Shown one piece after another: positions 33,224 to 40,651 of a stretch of 64,000 nt of DNA; position 1 is the first letter of the stretch; every line of letters begins with the position of its first letter. The translations under genes were made by a program, and so were the position numbers. The notes under the pieces were generated by a model, which was not told where the DNA came from, searched no databases, and saw only the letters and a program-made list of their open reading frames with translations. Location: NCBI GenBank assembly GCA_965223955.1, contig OZ245029.1, forward strand, positions 1,426,001 to 1,490,000. The letters run 5' to 3'. The stretch comes from Bin75 sp965223955 (GTDB taxonomy: Bacteria > Nitrospirota > Nitrospiria > Nitrospirales > UBA8639).

Positions 33224-34330
33224 ATGACAAAACTCAACTCGATAACAATTCGCGGTTTTCGGTCGATCAAAGAGGCGACGCTGGAATTTCGCCCTCTTAA
33301 CGTGTTGATCGGTGCCAACGGTGCTGGCAAGAGTAACCTGATCTCGTTCTTCAAGATGATGAACGAACTCACGGCCGGACGTCTTCAACAGTACATCGCC
33401 GCAACGGGACGAGCCACGGCTAACCTGTATTTTGGCCCAAAGGTTACACAGCAACTGGAAGCAACACTGAATTTCACGGCAAAGAATGCTGTTGACACCT
33501 ATCGAATGCGACTCTTTCTTGCTGCCAATGACTCGCTGATCTTCGCAGAAGAGCACCTGTCATTTCTTACTGAGGGTTACACGACACCCAAGGAGGTGAG
33601 TCTCGGAGGAGGGCACGCGGAAACCTTGATTGGAGACACGGCATACAAGGATGAGCCAACAGCAAAAACCCTCTTATTTCTGCTCAACCACTGCCGCGTC
33701 TTTCATTTTCACGACACCGGACCGACTGCAAGGATCATGCAGTATTGTTACGTAGGAGACGATCGTTGGCTCATGCCTGATGCCGGCAACTTGGCTTCGG
33801 TTCTCTACCGGCTGCAATCGCAGAACGAGACCGCCTATCGCCGAATCGTGGCAACCGTCAAGCAAGTCGCTCCATTCTTCGACGACTTCGTTCTCGATCC
33901 TACCGGACCAGGCAAAAAAGACATCATACTGAACTGGCGGCATCGCGCATCCGATTTGGTTTTTGGCCCACATCAGCTTTCGGATGGGACGCTTCGGGCC
34001 ATTTTCCTGATTGGTTTGCTGATGCAGCCTGCTGAAGATTTGCCGCGTCTGATTATCGTTGATGAACCGGAGCTTGGTCTTCATCCCTACGCCCTGAACG
34101 TCATCGCTTCATTATTCCAATCCGCAAGCCACCACGCCCAAGTCCTGCTGAGCACCCAATCCGGTGCGTTTCTCGATCATTTCGACGTTGAGGACGTCAT
34201 CATCGTCGAACGTGACGGCGAATCATCCAAATTCGTTCGACCCAATGCGGAAGAACTGAAAGACTGGCTGCAGGATTACTCCCTCGGAGAAATCTGGGCG
34301 AAGAACGTCATCGGCGCCGGCCCTCACTGA
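33224..34330 (+). CDS. AAA (RecF/OLD-type) ATPase of a putative defence pair
   Basis: 368 aa. Walker A GANGAGKSN after SITIRGFRSIKEATLEFRP, the typical N-terminus of AAA_15/21-type ATPases. The signature motif region reads HQLSDGTLR and Walker B IIVDEPELGLH, then a D-loop and switch His (LLSTQSGAFLDHF). Such ATPases pair with TOPRIM or DUF4276 proteins in OLD-like and PARIS-like systems. The next gene overlaps by one base (TGATG), so they are co-translated. The pair sits between two copies of a GT4 gene. Confidence 0.8.
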   Translation: MTKLNSITIRGFRSIKEATLEFRPLNVLIGANGAGKSNLISFFKMMNELTAGRLQQYIAATGRATANLYFGPKVTQQLEATLNFTAKNAVDTYRMRLFLAANDSLIFAEEHLSFLTEGYTTPKEVSLGGGHAETLIGDTAYKDEPTAKTLLFLLNHCRVFHFHDTGPTARIMQYCYVGDDRWLMPDAGNLASVLYRLQSQNETAYRRIVATVKQVAPFFDDFVLDPTGPGKKDIILNWRHRASDLVFGPHQLSDGTLRAIFLIGLLMQPAEDLPRLIIVDEPELGLHPYALNVIASLFQSASHHAQVLLSTQSGAFLDHFDVEDVIIVERDGESSKFVRPNAEELKDWLQDYSLGEIWAKNVIGAGPH

Positions 34331-35009
34331 TGGCAAGCCTCAACCTTTTTGCCGAAGGCCAGACGGAACAAACCTTCGCGGACACCGTGTTGAAACCGCA
34401 TTTGGCGCAGCACGGAGTTTACATGCACGGGACTATCCTGATAGCTAACGCTTACAAGAAAGGTAAAATTCATCGGGGAGGCGGCAGAAACTTCGACGCG
34501 ATGCAAAGAGACATCGTTTGCTCTCTTAAGCAGAACCCCGCGCATGACGTATTCTTCACGTCGATGATTGATCTCTACGCCCTACCCAAAAGATTTCCCG
34601 GAGCTGAAAAGACAGCACAGTACGATAACGATCCCTACAGATGCGTCGAAGTTCTCGAAGAGTCGTGGGCCGAGAAGACGAATGACGTGCGATTCATACC
34701 ACACATCCAACTACATGAATTTGAGGCTTACCTGTTTGCAGATATTGCAAAGCTCTCGTTTTTTACCAGGATGACCAAGCAATCAAAGAGCTTCAACACA
34801 TCGTCGATACCGCAGGAGGATTGCCGGAACGGATCAATGACGGACAACACACCGCCCCATCAAAACGAATCATGAAATGGCTGCCAACATACGCAAGCGA
34901 CAAACCCATCGTTGGGCCTCAAACAGCGGAACGCATCGGCTTGTCCATGATTCGCAGTCAATGCCCTCATTTTGCGAAATGGCTCGAACGACTCGAGAAT
35001 CTCGCATAA
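34330..35009 (+). pseudogene. DUF4276-family protein with a frameshift in a T6 run
   Basis: Two frames make one protein. The first (34330-34764) reads MASLNLFAEGQTEQTFADTV and continues to FEAYLFADIAKLSF, a DUF4276 pattern. At TTTTTT (34759-34764) the reading must shift by -1 to continue as FYQDDQAIKELQHIVDTAGG and end SQCPHFAKWLERLENLA. Unshifted translation ends as a 181-aa protein with an unrelated tail. This could be mutation, a sequencing error or programmed slippage. DUF4276 proteins occur next to AAA ATPases; they are suspected nuclease effectors (inference). Confidence 0.6.
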
Positions 35010-35147
35010 ATACCCCACAGCCCCACCAAATCCTCCTGTTTTAGCGATTTTTCTTAGCTTCGCATATTTCACGAAGGTGTAGTGGGGGAATTGACAGTTG
35101 GCAACGCTAAGGGAGTAGATCAGTATGGACCACAGTTCGTGAAAGCG

Positions 35148-36200
35148 TCATGGCCCGTCTTCATTGCCGTCCAGCAGCTCCCGGTAGAGCGAGTTGAGCG
35201 CTGCTGCTTCGTCCTCGATCCGAAACTTTTCTTCAACGTGGCGCCGGGCTGCAGACGACCATTGCTGCAGCGTGGCGGGTGAGGTAATCGCCGCATCGAC
35301 CGCCGCGCGCATCCGCCCTGTATCACCGGGGGGAATCAGGCGCCCGGTCTCGCCCTCCACCACCAACTCGTCGAATGCGCCGACAGTCGTTGCGATTACC
35401 GGCACACCGCACGCCATCGCCTCGAGCGGGGTAAGCCCGAAGCCCTCCCAGCGTTGCGGGGCCACGAACAGGTCGAGCGCCTGATACCAGCGTGGCATTT
35501 CCTCCACCGGCACTTCCGGCAGGAACAGGATCCGGTCCCGGAGCCCCGCCCGTGCCACCTTCTCGCGCAGGTCCTGCAGAAACCGTCCGTGCTTGTGCGC
35601 GGCGCGGCCCATCACCATGGCGGTCACTCCGACGTGTTGGGGCAGCACTTCGAGCATCGCGTCGACGAAAACATCCGTGCCCTTCTGGCGCCGGATGCGT
35701 CCGTAGCACCCGATGGTCACGTTCTCGGACAGACCGAGCGAGCGCCGGTGAGCGCGCCGGTCGAGGGGTGGGTGAAACATCCCGGTGTCGATCCCGTGCC
35801 CGATCACGCGCGCCGGGCGGCGCAGATAGGACGCGGATTTGTGTGACGTTGCGACGACGGCGTCCATGCCCGAGATCAGCAGGCGGGTGTAGTGCGTGTG
35901 ATTCCTCTGCGAGGCGGAGGTGAACACGAGTTTCAGGCGCTTTCTGAGAACGTGACGCAGGATGAGACCGAGGAGCATCTCGGTGTTGCGCCGCGCATGC
36001 CAGACCCGACACGCCCGGCCGGACATCCGGATCACGGATCGCAGCGGGATGCAGGGGACGTGGGACGGCAGCCCCGGTCCGGTCGCCACGATCCCTATCG
36101 ATCGGGCCTGCACCGGCAACAACCGCGCGATCGTTGCCGTGACACCCGACAGGCGTCGTTTGAGATTCGGCGCGATCACTTCGATCCTGTCGGGCGTCAC
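35148..36200 (-). CDS. GT4-family glycosyltransferase
   Basis: 350 aa from GTG 36200 (MTPDRIEVIAPNLKRRLSGV), preferred over a TTG at 36212. GT-B fold: N-terminal acceptor-binding half, then LGLSENVTIGCYGRIRRQKG and the donor-site signature EGFGLTPLEAMACGVPVIAT with the E-x7-E motif, and the family's C-terminal helix. The C-terminal ~150 residues are duplicated at 32232-32687. Next to pyrE but in the glycan region; the substrate is unknown. Confidence 0.85.
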   Translation of the reverse strand: MTPDRIEVIAPNLKRRLSGVTATIARLLPVQARSIGIVATGPGLPSHVPCIPLRSVIRMSGRACRVWHARRNTEMLLGLILRHVLRKRLKLVFTSASQRNHTHYTRLLISGMDAVVATSHKSASYLRRPARVIGHGIDTGMFHPPLDRRAHRRSLGLSENVTIGCYGRIRRQKGTDVFVDAMLEVLPQHVGVTAMVMGRAAHKHGRFLQDLREKVARAGLRDRILFLPEVPVEEMPRWYQALDLFVAPQRWEGFGLTPLEAMACGVPVIATTVGAFDELVVEGETGRLIPPGDTGRMRAAVDAAITSPATLQQWSSAARRHVEEKFRIEDEAAALNSLYRELLDGNEDGP

Positions 36201-36236
36201 GGCTCTCCTCAACCTCAGCTATTGGCCGGGCATCGA

Positions 36237-36830
36237 TCACGTGTCGGGTTGGGCGGTTTTTAAATCGTCCAGGGTTAACAGACTGATCAATGAGACCCTT
36301 TCCGCTTCGATTATCTTTTTACCCTCTTGTTCTTGCCGGTCCACGACCACCAGGGCGTGAGAGGCGTGCAGTTCTGCCTCCCTGACGGCTAGGAGGGCTT
36401 GCAGGAGCGATCCGCCGCTCGTCAGCACGTCATCGACGACCAGCACGCGATCATTGGCCTTGACCGCGCCTTCGATTCGTTTTCCCAGTCCATGCTCCTT
36501 GGCCTGTTTGCGCACGATAAAGGTGTCGTAGGTTTTCGACGGTTGAGTTGCAAAGGCATAATCGGATATAGCTGTGGACAGGGGAATGGCTCCGATTTCC
36601 AGGCCACCCACCGCATCGAGGGAGAGGTCGCGGACGGCCGCGCACGCGAGTTGCGCGACGAGCCACCGGGCATCGGGATGCGCAAGGAGGGCCCGGCAGT
36701 CCACGTAATACGGGCTGGTTTCCCCGGAGGCCAGCACAAAGCCTTTGTCAGGGTCCCATTTGAACGCCTCGTATCGCCAGAACAGGGTTGCCAGTTGTTG
36801 TGAGGCATCCATGAAAAGCAGATCTAGCAT
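36237..36830 (-). CDS. pyrE: Orotate phosphoribosyltransferase
   Basis: Converts orotate and PRPP to orotidine monophosphate in pyrimidine synthesis. About 197 aa with start ATG 36830 (MLDLLFMDASQQL); an upstream GTG at 36857 is less likely. FVLASGETSPYYVDCRALL at the N-terminus and the PRPP loop VLVVDDVLTSGGSLLQAL are diagnostic, and the catalytic lysine segment KQAKEHGLGKRIEG is present. A housekeeping gene embedded between the glycan region and a lineage-specific hypothetical gene. Confidence 0.9.
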   Translation of the reverse strand: MLDLLFMDASQQLATLFWRYEAFKWDPDKGFVLASGETSPYYVDCRALLAHPDARWLVAQLACAAVRDLSLDAVGGLEIGAIPLSTAISDYAFATQPSKTYDTFIVRKQAKEHGLGKRIEGAVKANDRVLVVDDVLTSGGSLLQALLAVREAELHASHALVVVDRQEQEGKKIIEAERVSLISLLTLDDLKTAQPDT

Positions 36831-36863
36831 TTGACGACCTGGAATGACAACGTTCACTGATTC

Positions 36864-36886
36864 CCTTCGACAGGCTCAGGACAGGC
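36864..36886 (-). repeat. Dispersed short repeat, third copy (reverse)
   Basis: Reverse-oriented copy of the hflX-type unit (GCCTGTCCTGAGCCTGTCGA AGG on the minus strand). See 1079-1103 and 3953-3975. Confidence 0.65.
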
Positions 36887-36943
36887 GTTGACAGAATACA
36901 GGGCTGACTACATCCTATTTGTCATGGTATGAAAATAACCTCC

Positions 36944-37052
36944 TTCTGTCATTCCCGACGTTAGTAATCGGGAATCCAGTGTCGTTCTCTTCACGGACGA
37001 AGGAAAAAGCAAAGACCCTGGATCCTCGATTAAAAATGTCGAGGATGACAGA
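36944..37052. repeat. Palindromic repeat block upstream of the 285-aa gene
   Basis: Two palindromic parts: TCATTCCCGAC..AATCGGGAATCC (about 36949-36977) and CTGGATCCTCGA..TCGAGGATGACAG (about 37018-37052). The second is related to CTGGATCCCCGATCGGGTCG at 46085-46120. It has no T-tract, so it looks like a REP-like repeat unit and not a terminator. Confidence 0.5.
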
Positions 37053-37096
37053 AAGGAAGAAGGTGTGAAGTGTCAATGCACTTGTGAACCACGATC

Positions 37097-37954
37097 ATGT
37101 TTAAGATAAAAAAACGGCCGCTTAAACCGGCCAAAGAGCCCCAACTCTATAACGTGTTGGAGAATTATACGGATTTCGATCCTCCGGGGAACGTCATGGT
37201 GTGCGCCATGGCCGGTGAGGAGAATATCGAGCATCACGCGCAGGTTCTCGGGGAAAGTTATGAGATCCCGGTTGACGAGATGCACCGCTTGTTGACGGAA
37301 GGGGGGCTGTATACGTATCCGGAAACCGGAGGAGTGGTGACGCGCGGGTTGTTCGTGTGCCGGATCGATCCGACCGGACAGGAGCCCAAGCAGACCTGGG
37401 TCCTGGATTTGGAGCAGACCGCGCAGGCCGAACAACTTGCGAGGTTTTCGGATATTCCTTTGCCCGAGGCCGCGGCGCGCGTGTTTTACCGGGGGCTCTC
37501 CGAGGCATTGCAGACACGCCTCAAACAGAAAAATCTCGGGCTTGATTACAGCAAGCTGGAGCGGTCGGTGGCTCAAGGGGGAGACGTTCGCTATATCGAT
37601 TTTCGTAAAGACTGGTCGCCCTATTTCAAACGCAAGTGTTCGATGCCGGACGGGTCGATGGTCGAAACCGGCGGGATCGGGGAGTTTGCCGAACTCCACG
37701 GCATCACGGTCGCGCAGGCGCAGACGTTGATGGAGGAGGGAGGGACGTTGGACCTTGAAGACGGGGTGCTGGCGTGCCAGGTGATCAATAACCAACCGAC
37801 TGCCGCCCGCTTCAATGCCAAACAATATGCCAAGGCCAAAGAGTTGATGGAAGCCAAGGGCCTTCACGTCATGGATGCGCTGAGTGAGGTGGCGTTGAAC
37901 GACCCCGTGCTGATGCGCGCGTTGAGACGGGCCGAGCAGGAAAGCACGGGCTGA
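37097..37954 (+). CDS. Conserved hypothetical protein, Nitrospira-type
   Basis: 285 aa, not recognised. Basic N-terminus (MFKIKKRPLKPAKEP), a mid-section with a Cys (VMVCAMAGEENIEHHAQVLG), a long helical segment (EAAARVFYRGLSEALQTRLK) and a C-terminal domain (CQVINNQPTAARFNAKQYAK then KELMEAKGLHVMDALSE), which is also present as a fragment at 28505-28717. No signal peptide or membrane segment is visible. Preceded by palindromic repeats and followed closely by the SUMF gene. Confidence 0.6.
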   Translation: MFKIKKRPLKPAKEPQLYNVLENYTDFDPPGNVMVCAMAGEENIEHHAQVLGESYEIPVDEMHRLLTEGGLYTYPETGGVVTRGLFVCRIDPTGQEPKQTWVLDLEQTAQAEQLARFSDIPLPEAAARVFYRGLSEALQTRLKQKNLGLDYSKLERSVAQGGDVRYIDFRKDWSPYFKRKCSMPDGSMVETGGIGEFAELHGITVAQAQTLMEEGGTLDLEDGVLACQVINNQPTAARFNAKQYAKAKELMEAKGLHVMDALSEVALNDPVLMRALRRAEQESTG

Positions 37955-38031
37955 CAAGGAACGCGTGGTTCAACCACCTTCCTGTCGCTCGACATCGGGG
38001 CCCGATCGTTTTGGCGTACAGAGGAGATATG

Positions 38032-38874
38032 ATGACGAAGATTGCAAGGACGCTGGTTGTCACTGCGTGTGTTTTCATGGGACTGGGTGGGAACGATGCC
38101 GTCATCGACCGGGCTCATGCGGACGTGGCCGTTTCGAGCAGGGATGGCGCACCCATGGTGGGCATTCCTGCCGGTCCGTTTTTTATGGGTGTGCCCAAAT
38201 GGGCACGAGACGGTGGGCTGGATGAATACCCCAATCACGAGGTGGAATTGGACGCCTATGCCATTGACAAATATGAAGTGACCAATGGCCTGTATTTGGA
38301 ATTTATTCGCGCGACCGGCCATCGAACGCCTTCGCACTCGACCGATCCATCGAAAAATTTGTGGCAGGGTGGGCTCATGCCGGAGTCCATTGTTTTCTTG
38401 CCGGTGGTCAATGTGGATTGGTTTGATGCCGATGCCTATTGTCAATGGGCGGGCAAGCGGTTGCCGACCGAAGCCGAATGGGAGAAGGCCGGGCGAGGGA
38501 CCGATGATCGACGGTTCCCTTGGGGGAACGTCGAACCCACGCATCGGCATCTTAATTTCAACCAGTCCTGGCAAGGTGAAAAGACCTTCGTGCCGGTTGG
38601 GATTTATGAAAAGGGCCAAAGCCCCTACGGGGTTTACGATATGGCGGGCAACGTCTGGGAGTGGGTCGCCGATTGGTATGACGCGACGTATTATTCCATG
38701 AGTCCACGCCGGAATCCTCAGGGGCCCTCGACGGGGATCCGCCGGGTCATTCGCAGTTCCGGGTGGCAAGTGGAAACCCCACAGGTGAGAATTTTTACCA
38801 GGATCGCCAGCAATCCGCTCGACCGGAATCATTCGACCGGGTTCCGATGTGCCGCCACTCTTCCGACGCCGTAG
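38032..38874 (+). CDS. SUMF/FGE-sulfatase-domain secreted protein
   Basis: About 280 aa. GAGGAG at 38021-38026 points to the ATG at 38032 (MTKIARTLVVTACVF), giving a signal peptide ending at AHA near residue 30. The SUMF1 domain is clear: DKYEVTNGLYLEFIRATG, RLPTEAEWEKAGRG, YDMAGNVWEWVADWYD and a final TGFRCAAT. The two active-site cysteines of true formylglycine-generating enzymes are not seen in the expected place (the region is SSGWQVETPQVRIFTR), so it is likely a non-catalytic relative. Not obviously partnered with the sulfatase-fold gene at 26967-28451. Confidence 0.85.
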   Translation: MTKIARTLVVTACVFMGLGGNDAVIDRAHADVAVSSRDGAPMVGIPAGPFFMGVPKWARDGGLDEYPNHEVELDAYAIDKYEVTNGLYLEFIRATGHRTPSHSTDPSKNLWQGGLMPESIVFLPVVNVDWFDADAYCQWAGKRLPTEAEWEKAGRGTDDRRFPWGNVEPTHRHLNFNQSWQGEKTFVPVGIYEKGQSPYGVYDMAGNVWEWVADWYDATYYSMSPRRNPQGPSTGIRRVIRSSGWQVETPQVRIFTRIASNPLDRNHSTGFRCAATLPTP

Positions 38875-38915
38875 CGTTGCTTCGCAGGACGAGGGGGAGG
38901 GGGGAAATATTTGCG

Positions 38916-39137
38916 GGGTTTCGGCCCCGCACGCCGAGGTCCTTTTGTTTCGGCAAAAGGACCCAAAACCATGGGCGCCCGGGCGTGGCCCTTCGGGGGC
39001 CTTTGCCCCGGTCCCGTTTGCTTGGGCTGCGGAACTCGCTGCGCTCAAACAGTCCTCGCCGCCAAACAGGGTTCGGGACCGGGGCGCAGCCACGCCCGCA
39101 GGCGCCCTGAGGTGGCGCCATGGGATGGCGCGCTACA
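38916..39137 (+). repeat. Long dispersed repeat, copy A
   Basis: Starts GGGGTTTCGGCCCCGCACGC, continues through a hairpin (CCTTTTGTTTCGGCAAAAGG) and the sequence CCAAAACCATGGGCGCCCGG, and ends near GAGGTGGCGCCATGGGATGG. The same ~220-bp run recurs as copy B at 46226-46476 in the same orientation, with some indels. No protein is encoded in a conserved frame. Together they bracket the Gabija-like accessory segment. Confidence 0.7.
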
Positions 39138-39183
39138 ACTACCAAAGATGGGGACTTATATACTTAACTTGACACATTTCTCC

Positions 39184-39732
39184 TCATCTTCTTAACCAAT
39201 TTCGAATCCGTTTATGCCATGGAGAAGGGATTGTATTTCCCGTCGCTTGACTAACTTTAAGAAGCATTCTTATTGGAGTAGCGTTTCCAGTCGCAGTGAA
39301 TCCTGGTTCGTTTATTATCTGTTCACGTCGCATTCGGCGTTTCCCTTTCGTAAATTCCACATCAAAGTTCCATTTGCTCAAGTCAAATGCGTCAAATTTA
39401 ATACGATCAAGTAACGCCTGCAAAAATTCGGAATGAAATGATACCCACGTCTCATCAAATTCAGCATGTCCAATGGCTCTCGGTTCAATATCTGGCATTT
39501 GAATTTGACACTTCTGTAATTTTTGATAGACATGAGACATTTGGTTGTGGAGCGTTTCTAAATGGCTTTCTTTATTAAGATGTTCTATCAACAATTGAAG
39601 CTCTTTTTCATAGGCGAGAACCGCCCATCGTGCTTTTCTTTCAGACCCCATCCATGGAATATGCATCCTAAGATGCCTCCCCTTAGAGAGAATCCATGAT
39701 ATGCAAGTGACAGATATAAGAACGTCTACCAT
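39184..39732 (-). CDS. Hypothetical protein with one N-terminal hydrophobic segment
   Basis: 182 aa, unrecognised. The N-terminus (VDVLISVTCISWILSKG) is a single hydrophobic helix, followed by a long hydrophilic region rich in Glu, Lys and Gln that should form helices or coiled coil (AYEKELQLLIEHLNKESHLE, LHNQMSHVYQKLQKCQ), then a basic C-terminus (KRIRNWLRR). Its base composition is A/T-richer than its neighbours, which suggests acquisition. Confidence 0.4.
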   Translation of the reverse strand: MVDVLISVTCISWILSKGRHLRMHIPWMGSERKARWAVLAYEKELQLLIEHLNKESHLETLHNQMSHVYQKLQKCQIQMPDIEPRAIGHAEFDETWVSFHSEFLQALLDRIKFDAFDLSKWNFDVEFTKGKRRMRREQIINEPGFTATGNATPIRMLLKVSQATGNTIPSPWHKRIRNWLRR

Positions 39733-39846
39733 AGAAATAAGAATAGGGTGTGTTTGGGAATATTAGTTTATATATACCATACGGTGCCAGATACCCATAC
39801 ACCTGAAAAACAGGGCTTCTAGAGCTTCTATTTTTTCTGCCCAGTT

Positions 39847-40530
39847 AAGTATGTAAAGAGGTGGCTGGGGAAATCTGAACAAGGGGGATAAGTGGTATTT
39901 CTGCTCGCAATCGGCATCATTGCCGTTCACGAGGAGGGACCATGATGAGACGAGCACGCCGGAATCAGAGTCCGGCTTTTAAGGCGAAGGTGGCGCTGGC
40001 GGCCATCCGTGGAGAAAAGACGATGTCGGAACTCGCCCAGCAGTTCGACGTACATCCGAACCAGATCAAGCAGTGGAAGGAGCACCTGCTGGCAGGCATG
40101 CCCGAGGTTTTCGACGGTGGGGTGAAGAAGGCGGCCGCGCCCGAGATTGACGTGACCGCGCTGCATGCAAAGATCGGGCAGTTGACCCTGGAGAACGATT
40201 TTTTAGAGGGTGCGCTCAGCAAGGCCGGTTTGTTGCCGAGCGCAAGACGATGATCGACCGCGAGCACCGCTTGAGTGTCAGCCGTCAGGCCAAGCTGCTT
40301 GGGATCAGTCGGGGCAGCGTCTACGACCAGCGCCGGCCCTCTTCCCCGGCCGATCTGGCGTTGATACGCCGGATGGATGCGTTGCACTTGGAGTATCCCT
40401 TTGCCGGCAGCCGGATGCTGCGCGGCTTGCTCCGGCAGGAAGGCTCTATCGTGGGCCGCCTCCATGTCGCCACGCTGATGAAGCGGATGGGGATCGCGGC
40501 GCTCTATCGGCGCCCGACCACGTCAGTCTG
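39847..40530 (+). mobile_element. IS3-family element, right part missing
   Basis: Contains orfA and the first part of orfB; the left flank includes a run also found as a relic at 23518-23577. The orfB frame stops matching at about 40524 (GIAALYRRPTTS) and there is no right end, so the element was truncated, probably when the following defence pair was brought in. Confidence 0.7.
39942..40253 (+). CDS. IS3-family transposase orfA
   Basis: 103 aa, HTH_Tnp_1-type protein: FKAKVALAAIRGEKTMSELA QQ, then a basic region and a leucine-zipper-like C-terminus (ALHAKIGQLTLENDFLEGAL) that mediates OrfA-OrfB assembly. Preceded by GAGGAGGGACC. Overlaps orfB by an ATGA, where programmed -1 frameshifting usually gives the fused transposase. 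Confidence 0.88.
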   Translation: MMRRARRNQSPAFKAKVALAAIRGEKTMSELAQQFDVHPNQIKQWKEHLLAGMPEVFDGGVKKAAAPEIDVTALHAKIGQLTLENDFLEGALSKAGLLPSARR

Positions 40531-40555
40531 CAGCAGCCGAGCCCCATGTCATTGA
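40250..40555 (+). pseudogene. Truncated IS3-family transposase orfB
   Basis: About 92 recognisable residues (MIDREHRLSVSRQAKLLGIS, RRMDALHLEYPFAGSRML, LMKRMGIAALYRRP) match the N-terminal part of IS3 OrfB proteins; the rve catalytic domain is absent. After about 40524 the sequence belongs to other DNA. Confidence 0.8.
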
Positions 40556-40651
40556 GTGTTAGATTTATACACCAAATTGTAATGCGGGCTGTTTTCGTTT
40601 CAAGAAAACAGGAAAAACCGGCTTCTGAAGGCCGCGAATAAGAGGAAAATC

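Noticed and set aside
37073..37957. 294-aa minus-strand ORF opposite the conserved hypothetical gene
   Set aside because: The plus-strand frame is repeated as a fragment at 28505 with a conserved protein sequence, so the minus strand is the shadow.
40250..40555. Intact IS3 OrfB
   Set aside because: The catalytic rve part is missing and the frame diverges after about 40524.
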